DNA of 64,000 nt from Chionoecetes opilio (taxonomy: Eukaryota > Arthropoda > Malacostraca > Decapoda > Majidae), in NCBI GenBank assembly GCA_016584305.1, contig JACEEZ010024128.1, positions 1 through 64,000 on the forward strand, read 5' to 3'. Numbering within the stretch: position 1 is the stretch's first letter; each line of letters starts with the position of its first letter. The position numbers were made by a program, and so were the translations under genes. The notes beneath the pieces were generated by a model. It was not told where the DNA came from. It saw nothing but the letters and a program-made list of their open reading frames with translations, and made no database searches. This document shows, one piece after another, positions 47,590-58,743 of the stretch.

Positions 47590-49315
47590 AACCTCCCCGC
47601 TAGGAGGTTAGGTTATTTGTTTAGTGTTGTCGAGAACCCTCCAACCCCCCCGCTAGGAGGTTAGGTTAGATTTGGTTAGGTTAGGTTAGGTTAGGTTAGA
47701 TTTTGTTAGGTTAGGATAGGTTAGATTTTGTTAGGTTAGGTTAGATTTTGTTAGGTTAGATTTGGTTAGGTTAGGTTAGGTTATCGGTGGGTCAAGCCCC
47801 CTGCTAGGGTAGCTTAATTTTGATTAGGTTAGGTTTATTTTGATTAGCAATTTTCTCTAGACATAAGGAAATTACCCTAGATCTAGGGAATTTTACCCCC
47901 CTACACAACTCTTTAATTACGTGTTTCCGACGCATAATTTGTTCCCCACCCGAAAACCCCGCATTCCCACAGGTCCCCAAACTTGTTTGGGGGAAGTGGG
48001 CGAGTATGGTCAAACACTAGAAATTTACCGTCATTTCGCCCAAGGTGGTTCATTCCATTTCTGCTAGAGGAAGATATGTGACTCCATGACTCCGTGACAT
48101 GGATCGTGTGGGCGAATTGACTTTAGAGTGGGCGAATTGACTCTTACATGTGGGCGAATTGACTCTTACATGAGGGCGAAATGTCTTGTGGGCGAATTGA
48201 CGTGTGGGCGAAATGACGGTAACCGTGGTATAGATCAAGAGTATGCATTGGCTCGTCAAGTAACACTTAAACCATGATGTACCACTACTTATTATGAGGA
48301 AAGACAACAAAAGGAACTCAATTAATAAGGTATTTTAATTCAATCATAACCATGAATATGTACAACCTACAAAGAGAAGCCTACGACGATGAAAAAATTT
48401 CGAGTTGTTGCGGTCGAAATTGATATTCCAGGTGCTATATTTCCGTGCTCGCTGACAACATAGAGAAGACCTGAGGTGATGATTGATGTGCAAAGGCTTC
48501 TAAACCAGGAAAACAGTCACAGCAGTCTCATTAAGAAGTAAGCAAGTGGTAAGGACACATTACGTACCTACCAGTTGCTTACCTTTTGACGAGGCTCTGT
48601 TATGACTCTGTTTTCTTAGTTTAGAAACCTCTGCACATTCACCCATTACCTCAGGTCTTTTCTATAGTGTTGTCAGCGGGAACGAACCACAGTATATAGC
48701 ACCTGGAATATCAATTTCGCGCAAAATAACTCTAAATTCTTCCATCGCCGTAGTTTTCCCTTCGTAGGTCCACCCGCGGCGACCCCGCCTTATCCCCACA
48801 ATGCACCGATGTAACAAACCGTGAGACGTAGTTATGTCTGGGGCCCATTAGAACCATGCATAAATTAGCATTAAATAAATAAATAAAATCATCAATCTGG
48901 TAATTTTCCCGATTGAAGAGGTTATTTATTTAGTTAACGCTAATTTATACATGCTGCTAATTAATTTATCAGAAACAGAAATATATAAGTAAATAAATAA
49001 CATTATTTTTGTGTCGCTTATTTATTTTACGCTAATTTATGCATGGTTCTAATTCATTTATCCGAAAACGAAATATCAATGGAAAGTTAATAATTGCACT
49101 TCTATTGATACCCTTCATGATAAAAGTTGACTCGCAAAGTTTTAAATGGCGAAGAGTTTAAGTGAATATTCATATTTGATGTAATGTTCATGCATATTTC
49201 TTCAGTCTCGTAATGGCATTTCTATAGCGTGTTTTAGTTTTTTATTTGATAATATTATAGAACAAACATTTACGAAGACTACAGTATATGATATATACTG
49301 ATAAACCAGTCTATA
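47590..49315. repeat. Giant palindrome, right arm
   Basis: Inverted partner of 45660-47228. It holds one extra 202-bp MITE (48850-49051). The spacer of about 360 bp between arms (47229-47589) contains a direct repeat, GCTTTGATTTATCTTATTAC at 47353 and 47513. The arm ends next to a (TA)n tract. Confidence 0.9.
48850..49051. mobile_element. 202-bp MITE inserted in one palindrome arm
   Basis: Terminal inverted repeats GAACCATGCATAAATTAGC (48851) and its complement ending at 49050. It is flanked by ATT at 48847-48849 and 49052-49054. The corresponding point of the left arm (near 45917) lacks it, giving a built-in empty site. Confidence 0.8.
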
Positions 49316-49321
49316 TGATCC

Positions 49322-49324
<3 letters not shown>

Positions 49325-49387
<63 letters not shown>
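49325..49387. repeat. (TA)n microsatellite
   Basis: About 30 uninterrupted TA units between the palindrome and the C-terminal gene fragment. Confidence 0.95.
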
Positions 49388-49390
<3 letters not shown>

Positions 49391-49464
49391 TCCGAGCGGC
49401 CCTCCGACTTCAGGCCCTTGTGCGACAGGCCAATATTCCGTGCGCAGTCCAGGTTTACAGTGGT

Positions 49465-49960
49465 CTATAACTTGGCCTTATGAAAAATTTCGTGAATGGT
49501 ATGGATCATCAAGGTAATAGTCTCCAATATTTAAAGAATAAATTCAAAGCAATATTGACAGATGCTAAGCTAGAAGCTGGAGTTTTCACTGCACCACAGA
49601 TCCGCAGTGTCATCCACGACTCATCGTATCCATCTAATCTAAATGAGAAGGAACAAGGAGCATAGACATCTTTTATTGAAGTTCGCAAAAAAATTCTTGG
49701 AAACCACAAAGCTGAAAACCACCGTGAACTCGTTGAAAACATGTTTAAATCTTATGAAAAAATGGGATGCAGAATGTCTTTGAAAATGCATTGTTTACAT
49801 TCTCATCTTGACTTGTTCCCGGCCAACCTTGGGGCTGTGAGTGACGAGCCTGGTGCGCGTTTCCACCAACAGATCTCAGTTATGGAAAGCAGGTATACCA
49901 AGGTCATTTCAACCCAAGTATGATGGGATATTATTGTTGGTTCCTGCAGAAGGAGAGCTC
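49465..49960 (+). pseudogene. Arthropod repeat-family protein, C-terminal fragment
   Basis: Third fragment of the family. CTT-GGC-CTT-ATG at about 49473 gives LGLMKNFVNGMD, then YLKNKF, LEAGVFTAPQIRSVI (49570-49616). After a stop near 49663 come ILGNHKAENHRELVENM, CRMSLKMHCLHSHLDLFP (49768-49821), ANLGAVSDEPGARFHQQISV (49822-49881) and MESRY. These match the conserved C-terminal block of the family (HSHLDFFP.NLGAVSDEHGERFHQDI). One stop and about two frameshifts. A further piece near 50040 (RFGWMVGRAGV) is not clear. Confidence 0.7.
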
Positions 49961-50300
49961 GTCATCCTACAAGCGACAAAGGAAGAGGAAACACCAACGT
50001 TTTACTTAAGCACAGGGATTCGCATTTCGGTAGTAAAAACAACAAAATACTGACGCTTTGGGTGGATGGTTGGGCGCGCAGGGGTGGTAACTCCGCCAGC
50101 GGAATTCTGCTGTCTGTCTTAAGCCAGAATAATGGAGGAAAGACATCCCTATTCACTAATTATTTAAGTATGCTGAACATAAAACGTGGCACGGAAAAGT
50201 AGCTTAGACGTCTTCCGTAATAGAATCGGGTGAGGAAAAATGAAAAATAGGGGTTTTCGGTTACACAAAAGCTGGACCTGATAAGAGAACTTTAGGGTAA

Positions 50301-50655
50301 TAATGGAGGAGAGTTTCACGGTCGTTTTCAGAGACACCAACTATTTTTTCTTGGCCTACAATAGGTGCTTGTTCTAATGGTGCTAGTTTTATTTTGCGCA
50401 AACCAAAAAAAAAATGAAACCTAACCTAACCTTGTTTTAATGAAACCTAACCTAACCTAACCCAGGTTTTAAAGAAACCTAACCTAACCTTACAGGTTTT
50501 AAAGAAACCTAACCTAACCTTAACCACAAAATATACTTTTTTTTTTTTTTTGGTTTGCGCAAAATAAAACTAGCACCATTAGAACAAGCACCTATTGTAG
50601 GCCAAGAAAAAATAGTTGGTGTCTCTGAAAACGAACGTGAAACTCTCCTCCATTA
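50301..50655. mobile_element. 355-bp MITE with TAA target duplication and (CCTAA)n core
   Basis: Inverted terminal repeats of about 115 bp: TAATGGAGGAGAGTTTCACG...CAAACC pairs with GGTTTGCGCAAAATAAAAC...CTCCTCCATTA. Flanked by TAA at 50298-50300 and 50656-50658. The core holds four AAACCTAACCTAACC blocks spaced by GGTTTTAAAG. The TAA target and long inverted repeats suit a PIF/Harbinger-type MITE; the class is inference. Confidence 0.85.
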
Positions 50656-51699
50656 TAACCAACTTGAGATATCAGATCTGAAATCAGCATCAGCAAGTTA
50701 GTAGGAATCAGTGGTTCACGTCTCTGTAACAAAACAAAAAGTTGAAATTTGTTGCCTAGTGAATTTTATTTGTGAAAATCACATTTTCATTAATAAATCT
50801 ATCTTAAACTCAAGAAAAGTCTCTCACCAGAGAGAGGTCGCACGCGTACGTCTAGTCTCTGACACGGAATCTGAGAGACTGAAGCGCCTTTGTTCCCTAA
50901 TAGGGATGTGCACCTTTTTTCGGTATACCGAAATACCGGTATTTTAGCTCCGGTATTACCGGATATTACCGGTATTTGAGTTTTCGGTATACCGGTATCG
51001 GTATTGGTGGTACATCGGTATACCGGTATCGGTATATTATTTGGTCGGTATTTGGATTTCGGTATTGGTGTTTTTTTGTCGCAATTGACCGGATTTGCCG
51101 AGAAACGCATGGTAGCGTAGCGCTCATTGGCTCAGAACGTCAGAATCAGAAGCGCGTTATCATTGGCCGAGCTTATTTACCTATTTCAGACTGGTATCAA
51201 GCCCGTATTATACGCGTTAGTTTTCGACCACGTACTCTGCAACGGTCATTGGCGTCGTTCAGTTACCACAGCTTCAACGCGGGAAAGTTGGGGGACAGAC
51301 AGGCCTGCTACGTCCAAATTATAAAAGTGAAAATTGGCTAGAGGTAAGTAAGAATTTGATAAATAAACCGTGCAGTCCCAAATTTTTTTTTTTTTTTTAC
51401 GGTTTAAATTTTATATTTTTTTAAAAACCCAGTCCAGGTGTTACTCAAAAACCATAGTCCCCCAAAGGGGGGAAATTCCCCTGGGGGAAATTCAGGATTT
51501 TTGGGGGAAATTTATCCTGGGGACATCTAAATTTTGCTAGCTTTTGTCGACGAAAAAATCTTTTTAGAATGCGGCTATTGATTTTTTCAAGTATATTGAT
51601 AACAGAGAAGATAGTGCTGTTTTATTGTTTAAAAGCAAGCACATTTTGTTTTTTGGCTACTTATTTTCCATAACTTGAAGGTGAATTTCCCGGAGGGTT

Positions 51700-54600
51700 T
51701 TGAACGGTTGAAGGGGGAATTATGCCTGTATCCTTATCCCTGTATCATCCTAGCCCCGGGATGTGGGAAAACCTTTTAAATGGGCTCTTCCAATTTGGTC
51801 GGGAAATCTCGTTGGGGCAAAACGTACCCTTTTGGGTTTACGTTGGGCCACTCTCTTAACTCTTGACGATCCAGTTTCGGTCCCCCCGTGGGCCGAAACT
51901 CCCTTGAGGACACGGGAAAGGGGAGATCTCCAAGACTGATGACGACAACGCCCCAAAGAGTCCTTCTTGGATCAGGAAAGGGCTCCCGGTGGATACCCGT
52001 GTTGGAGGCGGTCGTAGGAAAAGACCGGCCCAAAAATGAGGCGGAGTGCCCAAACCGTCAAGACCCTGTGCATGCCCCGCTTGTGCCTCCACCTTTCCCC
52101 CTTTCCTTTTCTTCGGCACAGCCAACAACTTCTCGAAACCCCCCGGGCCAGAACAAGCAGGGCCCACAGGGTCCACCATCCCAGTGTATCGGGGGAAAAG
52201 TTTCCCGTCCCAGTGCGGGAAAAGTGGCCCTTTGGGGGTGAAGTCTTTTTGATCTTGAGTGTCCGTTTTGAAGCCGTGCCTGCCGCCTAGTCGCCGGAGG
52301 GGTTTCTGGAGAGGGTAATTTCGAGATTTTTGGAAAGGGGTCCTCCACAACAGGGCTCCAGGTCCAAAAGGTTGACTCGTCGAGGGCTGACGCGACGCGG
52401 GAGGCGAAGAATTTTTTTGGGGGCGCTTGGGATGGGGCGCAGACACTCGGGGAAACCGGAGTAGGAACGAAGCTTCGTCGCCCGGGGACTTGAGGTTGGG
52501 GAGGACGGGAAGTCACTGAGCCGCTGCCCCCGAGGATGGTGCCTGGGGCCTTTGCCTACCCTTCTCCCCTTGTTTGTTCTTCCCGAAGCGTTCCCCAACT
52601 CCCCCTCCCCGCTGTTACGGATCAGGGCCAGCAGTTGCAGGAGGTGAGTCTTGGCTTTTGCTTTTGGAAAAAAACACCTCCTTTCAAAGGTCATCTGCGC
52701 CAGGGCGCACTGGCTCCGATGTCGAAGAGGTCCCCGGGGGGAGTTTGGGAAAATCCTCGCCTGCGTTCCCCTGCTTTTGATGTTTTGGTTTTCCCATCAA
52801 CTCTCCAACTTCCGCCTCGGGAATCCAACGCTGGGAGGGATCCTTCCCCTGTAAGATGCACAGCAGGCTTCGCACGTTTTCTTAAAGCCCCCCGGGGAAA
52901 AAGGCAGGTTCTGTGCAGGTGAATAAGGTGTGCGAAGCACGTCACCTCGCGTCAAAACCCGGGGCATTTGAAAAAAAAATCGGGGGATGTCTAAAACCAC
53001 CTTTCCCGGTGCACTTTGTGTACTCGGTGCTGAGGACGCCCCTGCGCAAGAGAAAAACCAAAAGATAAATTTTGCGGGCCCTTTTTAAAATCTGCTTGAA
53101 ACGTTAAAATTTCGCTTACAGTACAAACATATAGTGAATAAAAATAGCCTTGGGGAGTCATTTCCTTTTGAAAATTTTTGAAAAAAAATGTATGTTTGGC
53201 CCAGGCTGTATTTTGTTTTTGTTTTAATTACACATCATTCTTTCTTAGTGGTGTGTGTGTGTGTTTTTGTGGTTAGAGTTTTGGTTAAAGATATGATGTA
53301 AGGCTTCCCCAAAAACCCCTCGTGAAAAACCCAACAATAAAAAATTTTAAATTTCCCTTTAAACTTTTCTAAATGTGTTTTTCACTGTTGACAGATTGTG
53401 GACGCCTCATCTTTTGTGTCTTGGGGGTTTTTAGAGCTGAATCTAACACACAGGTGGCATTAGTAACGCCTTTGGGGTTCGCACAGGAACCTCGGACGGG
53501 AAGATCTGCTCAATCCCAAGATGGCGCACCGAACATAATGGCTGCCTTGGGCTATTATGGGTGGGGGCCATTACCACTTTCCCGCATGGTCATCTGCTAA
53601 ACCCTTGGTTTTTCGGGTGCTGGGAGCGGACGTTTTCGAAAAATATGTCATCGAAAGGTTTTATCGTGGGGTTTGTCTTTTTTGAAATATTTTTTATAAT
53701 TTCTTATAAGAATGTTCGTTTTATTTTTTTTGTTTTTTTTTTGTTTCCCTTTCACAGGTTAAACAGATCGTGACCTACTTTGTAAACATCAGCTCATCAG
53801 ATGCTCAGGCGGCGCAGCGTCAGAAAGGCGTCTGGTGCCACTGGAGCTGATCCAGGCAGTGCAGACCCGAGGGAATACACGTTTCTCGCTGCAGCGCTTT
53901 GCCGATTTGGAGGATGCGTGAGGGGTTTCTTGCTCTCGAAGGACCTCGACTGCCCCTCCCTGCTGACGCGGGGAATATCAAAATTTTTTTTAGAGTGGGT
54001 ATGGATGAGTCACCTCATATGTTTTCCAAAATTTCCCCCGGGAACCCTGCAGTTTTGGATAGTAGTCCGAACAATTTTTCATTGCAACACTTTGTTTGAA
54101 AACTAAAAAATTGCAATTTTGTGTGTCACAACACACACGTGTGGACAAGACCATGGGTGAATGACACACACACACACCCACACACACACACCACCCCACA
54201 CCCACCACCCACACACACACACACTGATTTGAGACTGTTTTGCTTGATTTTCTAGAGGACGGCTGTCCCAACTACTTGGTGGCGGGCGGGGGCCCTTTTT
54301 GATAAGGCCCCAAAGGAGATCTCTGGTGAGAAATTTTACTCCCAGCATTGTTCTACCCAGGGGAAACTGTCTTGGTGCTGTTGCCAGGGATCCTCCGTCG
54401 TGAGGGCGACGTGGCCCCTCATGACATCTGCCGAGCTGCTGCAAGAGATTGACAAACGCTCGTTATTGGAGAATAATTCTCTTCTTGCATCAGCGACATT
54501 TTGGCCCTCGCTTCAAGTTGTTTCCTTTTTCAGAATTGATCCCTTAATTTCATACCCGTAGTGTTGTGTATTTTCTTCGATTTTTCTGATTTTTTTTTTT

Positions 54601-55000
54601 TTTAGGGTTCCCCATCAACCGGAAACACCTGCAGTGGCTCTCAGAGAGTAAATTCGGAGGTGGCAGAGTACACTCCGCGAGAACTACTGCCAAGGATGTC
54701 TCGCTCGGCCGTCCAAAGATGTCCCTTTTTGGGATTTACACGACCGCATGTCGAGACGGTCGAACACGAGGGAAATCCCAAAACCAAAACAGAGCGCCCC
54801 CGGGAGTAATTTCCCTACTCTGCCCGGGGAGCGTAAAAAAGTCCCCGCTCAAGTTGTCGGACCGGGACAAAACTTTCCCTACGCTGTTCGGTGCTTCAAA
54901 AACTGACAGTGATGGGGTCTTCGGTCCCCCCAGAACGCGTTGGGATCCCCCCTGAATGCTATCGCCCGTCATAAGAGAAAACGTTTTTTTCGCCCCCCAT
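51700..55000 (+). pseudogene. hAT transposase, multi-piece, frameshifted
   Basis: Pieces in order. A doubtful BED-finger region is near 52030-52150 (NEAECP and Cys/His text). After an acceptor-like TTTCACAG (53750-53757), VKQIVTYFVNISSSDAQAAQ (53760-53818) is followed by QKGV and, one frame over, LIQAVQTR.N (53847-53876), then LQRFADLEDA and EGPRLPLPAD (53940-53970). This is the pre-catalytic segment of hAT transposases, usually VQTRWNST. The C terminus has VAEYTPRELLPRMSRSAV (54660-54713), VPFWDLHDR-like text and, near 54915, the dimerisation end RTRWDPP..AIARHKRK. Donor- and acceptor-like sites (GAGGTGAGT at 52638; TGACAG at 53395) suggest introns. Broken in every piece. Confidence 0.65.
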
Positions 55001-55082
55001 ATTGATATGCTTATTCATGAGTCAATAGACGCGTGTGGGGGTTTGTAATAAAATAAAATTTTATGTCTATGCATGCTATTTT

Positions 55083-55928
55083 CAGTAAAACCCTTATAAC
55101 TCCGTTGTATAACTGGGCTTTTATATAACTCGCATGACAAAGGCAAATTTTTTTTTTTTTTTCACCTATGCTATGCGGTGTAGGGAGTGAGCTACAGGGG
55201 GGGATGGGAGGCCCCGGGGGCTCATGAGGGGTGTAATGGTTGGTCTCGCCCATGGTGATGGCGAGGGGAGGATTCTTCTAGTGACCCTGTGTTTGAGGCT
55301 CATGCCACCCCTGGTCCTCCCTGCACTGGGAGTCGAAGGTAGAGTTTTTGGACAGGCATAGTGTTTCAGTAATTTAAATGCTCAAGTGATGTAAAATTAA
55401 TGTGTACGGTAAAAGCACTTATACAATACAGTACAGAGTTGTGATTATAAAGTGTTAACACTTTATAATCACAAAATCTGTACGTATTGTATACAGGCGT
55501 ACCGTAAACTTAATTTTAATCACTGGCACTTAATTACGCAACACTATGCCCTTCCATTAAATCTACCTTCGACGCCCGTGCATGGGAGGACACAGGGGTG
55601 GGGTGAGCCCCAAATAAAAGGGTCATAGAAAATCCTTAATCCACTTAAAAAAATGAATTTATTGTTAAAATGCGACCGAGTGCCCCTAACGGGGTTTACA
55701 TGTTACAAAAAAGGGTCCCCCTCCGGATTACGTGCCCGCTGTACCCCTTCATTGGTAATTGAGTTTTTATTTTTACGTGACCCGGGTTTTTTTTTTTTGT
55801 TTTTTTTTTATTTTATACCCATTCAGGACATTGCATAACTCGGGCACATTTAATTAGGGAAACGCCCGAGCCCCTATCGTGCCCAGTTATAAGGCTTTTA
55901 CGGTTTTTCTTTTTTTTTTTTATATTAT

Positions 55929-55962
<34 letters not shown>

Positions 55963-56053
55963 CCCCATATCAGGGGGGGGCATTTGCATAAGCGATATTT
56001 AATAATCGGGAAGGGCAGGCCCCTATCGTGCCCCGGTTATAAGGGTTTTACTG
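55083..56053. mobile_element. Tigger/pogo-like non-autonomous element nested in the hAT
   Basis: Left end CAGTAAAACCCTTATAACT and right end complement AGTTATAAGGGTTTTACTG-like (56035-56053) form inverted repeats of the Tigger/pogo type, which begin CAGT. CCCCTATCGTGCCC...GTTATAAGG recurs at 55871 and 56020. It contains a long palindrome centred at about 55456 (AAAGTGTTAACACTTT) with arms of about 190 bp, 55265-55640. No transposase. No clear TA duplication. Confidence 0.65.
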
Positions 56054-56059
56054 ACCTTG

Positions 56060-56920
56060 TAACTGTAAATTTTAAAACTAAATACATGGGAGAAAGTATG
56101 TAAATACAAAAACATTTACGAAAGTATTTAAAAACTAAAACTTAAAAAGTATTCAAAAAACATTTTTGATACACAAATTTTTTTTGCCATAAATTAAAAA
56201 CAAGTTTTTTGAAAGTATTCACTTTTTTAATTTAAAACTAGTAGTACAAAATAAAAAATCTAAAATTTTTAAACTCTTTATTATCTCTCACCTGGGTATT
56301 TAATCTTAAACTGCTACCTCTAAAATGTCTGAAATTTTTTTTCCCTTAGGGTTTTTCCCTTTGATTTTGCGTTTCCTTAGAAGTTTCCTTGCAGGGCCCA
56401 ATTTCCTTAAAATAAGGAAATTTCCAAAAATGAGACACTGGTTCACTGTAACACTAGGATTTCCCGCTAGATAGTTGGGCGGGTTTTTTGGCCTAATTAA
56501 CTTTAAAAAAAAAAGAAATAGAATAAAAAAGTATTTACATTTTATATGTATATACAATGTTTTTAAAAACCATTAAAGTATTTAATTACTTTTTTACATC
56601 AAAATTAATGTATTTATAAAAAAGATTTTTAATACACAAATTTTTTCAAATACAGCCCCGGGTTGGCATATATCCGAAAGTTTTCAGGAATATATGAAAA
56701 ATATGTCCAAAAATAAAAGTTAAAAGCAAATTTTTTTGAATAAAAATTATTTGTTATTTTTTTATTTAGAGGTTTTCATTATACATCAACAAAGTGTTGT
56801 GGGGCCCCACGGACCCCGTATTGATGTTTGTATGTAGTAATGTTAGACAAAAATGTGATTGCAAAATCTAATCTGTTTTGCTGTCGTTGGTCACTGGGCA
56901 AAGGTTTCCCCGGGGAGACC
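56060..56920. other. AT-rich hAT interior, no gene
   Basis: AT-rich, with long A and T runs and AAGTATTTA-like words (56110-56600). Nothing coding recognised. Confidence 0.5.
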
Positions 56921-56922
56921 AC

Positions 56923-57064
56923 GTTCCGTGTGATTCCAACCCCTTTATGTTCCGGTGATTCCAACCTTTTGTTCCGTGTGTTCCAAACCCTTTTTTGTTT
57001 ATGTGATTCCAACCCTTTGTGTTCCGTGTGATTCCAAACCCTTTGGTTATGTGTGATTCCAAAA
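56923..57064. repeat. About 25-bp tandem repeat
   Basis: Six imperfect units of GTGTGATTCCAACCCTTTGTGTTCC. Confidence 0.85.
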
Positions 57065-58590
57065 ACACTCACACACCACACAAACTCCATGAGTTAGAGT
57101 TTGTGGAATGCGGAAACGTTTTCACAGAGTTTTTTTTGGAAACTAATACTCCTAAAATGTTTTACCCCAAAAATTCCCCCCTTTAAATGACTCAATCGAC
57201 ATGGCACCAAGCCGCCTACCACCCCGATTTTCTGCGATTTTGTTAAACCTACTCTCATAAAAAAATTTAATTAAACTGAATTTTTTTTTGTCCTGAAGAT
57301 GATCAAGTAGTTTATATATTACTATAATTACCTGTTTTAGCGTTGTTTTTTGCTTGTTCGCAAGTATATACGGTTTTAAAAATTTACAAAGCGTTTTTTT
57401 TTTGGGCGAGACACAGCGGTACGACACCAGTAAATAAACACTAATGGGGGACTTTATTGTTGGCCATTTTAGATATTTTTGTCATTTGTTCATTTTTAAA
57501 CCCTACTATGACAGATGAGACACAAAATGACACAGACACTCCCCATAGCCCCCTTTTAAATGCCTGAAACCCGGGTGTAGAAAGTAATATTAAAAGCCAC
57601 CACACCTCTGTACACAGAAAAAAATTTTTCCTGACACTTAACTGTAATGATGTTTTTTACCTTGAAATTTTCCTTGAAGCGCTTCTGCCTCAAGGGAGCG
57701 TTGCCCCTGTTTGGGAAATTTTCCTTTAAGCCTTCTGCCTCAAGGGGGCGTTTTTCCCTCGTTGGATTGTGAGGCAAGGCCACGGCGGTGCTGCCACCCT
57801 TTCCTTTTTCCCCTGGTTCCCAGCTGGACGGTTATAGAGTTTTCTTTTTTGTTGGGCCCGGGGTGCTGTATAGGGGGGCACTCCCGGTTGATCGGAGACG
57901 GTAGGAATTTGTCCCTTCCCCCTTGAATTTTTTTTTTCTTTACTCCCCATATGTTTTTATATTCTTCGGGGGTTGATTAAAATCCCGCTCCTTTTTTTGT
58001 ATGCTATTGTGGTTTGGGGGGAAATCTATTCTTTTTGGGGTTTTTTTGGTAGGTGGTTTTTTGACACATTTTCTTCCGTTCTTGGGTTTTTCAGTATTTC
58101 CCTTTCCTTTTTAGGCTGTCCTTGGGGCCCTTTTAGCCTATACACTAGAGACAGCTAGCAGACACCTCTCGAGGGTGTCTGTGAGAGAGCGCCTGGTTCG
58201 CGGAGATCCATCTCAGCTCTCTACGACGAAATTATTCAAACAAGTTTAATTGGTCCCCTTCAAATGTGTTTGGCCGACGTCACAGAAAACGGTGTTAGGG
58301 GGAAACTTTCGTCCTGTGTTAACCCGGGGTTCAATGTATAAATTACAGCGGGAGTGTCTCGGATAATATGGGTTCTCACCCACCTAGGTGTAAGGGTAAT
58401 GCCACGGGATGAGCCCGCAGCCACGCGCGCAACTTAGTCCCCTCTTTTCCTTTCCCTTTTCGATGCTAACGTCGGGGTTTTATACTGTAAAAGAAATGGC
58501 CCCGGGTATAGGAAACTTTATTTAAGGGGGGGGGGCGATGCTGTGGGGAAAAATTGTCTTGGAATGGGCATGTAAAAAAACACCAAAAAA
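57065..58590. other. hAT right-hand interior, no gene recognised
   Basis: T-rich and homopolymer-rich. A short CAAGGGGGCG/CTTCTGCCTCAAGGG repeat occurs at 57682-57752. A small hairpin AGACACC...GGTGTCT lies at 58160-58180. No transposase motif. Confidence 0.45.
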
Positions 58591-58743
58591 AACAAATACC
58601 GATACCGGTAATACCGTATTTAGGTCCGTATCGGTATACGGTATCTTAATTTTTCCCGGTATTTCCGGTATCGGTATTGTTCCCGAAAACCCGGTATCGG
58701 CAATACCGGTATTTTTTTAATACCGCACATCACTATTCCCTAA

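Larger units (their letters stand above)
50901..58735 (+). mobile_element. 7.8-kb hAT transposon with exact 8-bp target duplication
   Basis: TTCCCTAA at 50893-50900 and again at 58736-58743. Ends TAGGGATGTGC (left) and complement TAGTGATGTGC (right) are inverted repeats. Both ends have subterminal clusters of CGGTATACCG/ACCGGTAT words (50921-51080 and 58595-58720), the probable transposase-binding arrays of this hAT type. The interior has transposase pieces at 53755-53960 and 54610-54990 on the + strand, and a nested Tigger/pogo-like element at 55083-56053. It is much longer than a usual hAT of 2.5-5 kb because of introns or insertions. The interior is rich in stretched homopolymers. Confidence 0.85.

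Noticed and set aside
46975..47800. Chromosome end marked by (TTAGG)n
   Set aside because: Tracts are short, degenerate, inverted relative to each other and inside mobile elements, with ordinary sequence on both sides.
51856..52516. 150-200-codon frames on the minus strand
   Set aside because: Opposite-strand shadows in the GC-rich part of the hAT element; no recognisable motif, and the transposase reads on the plus strand.
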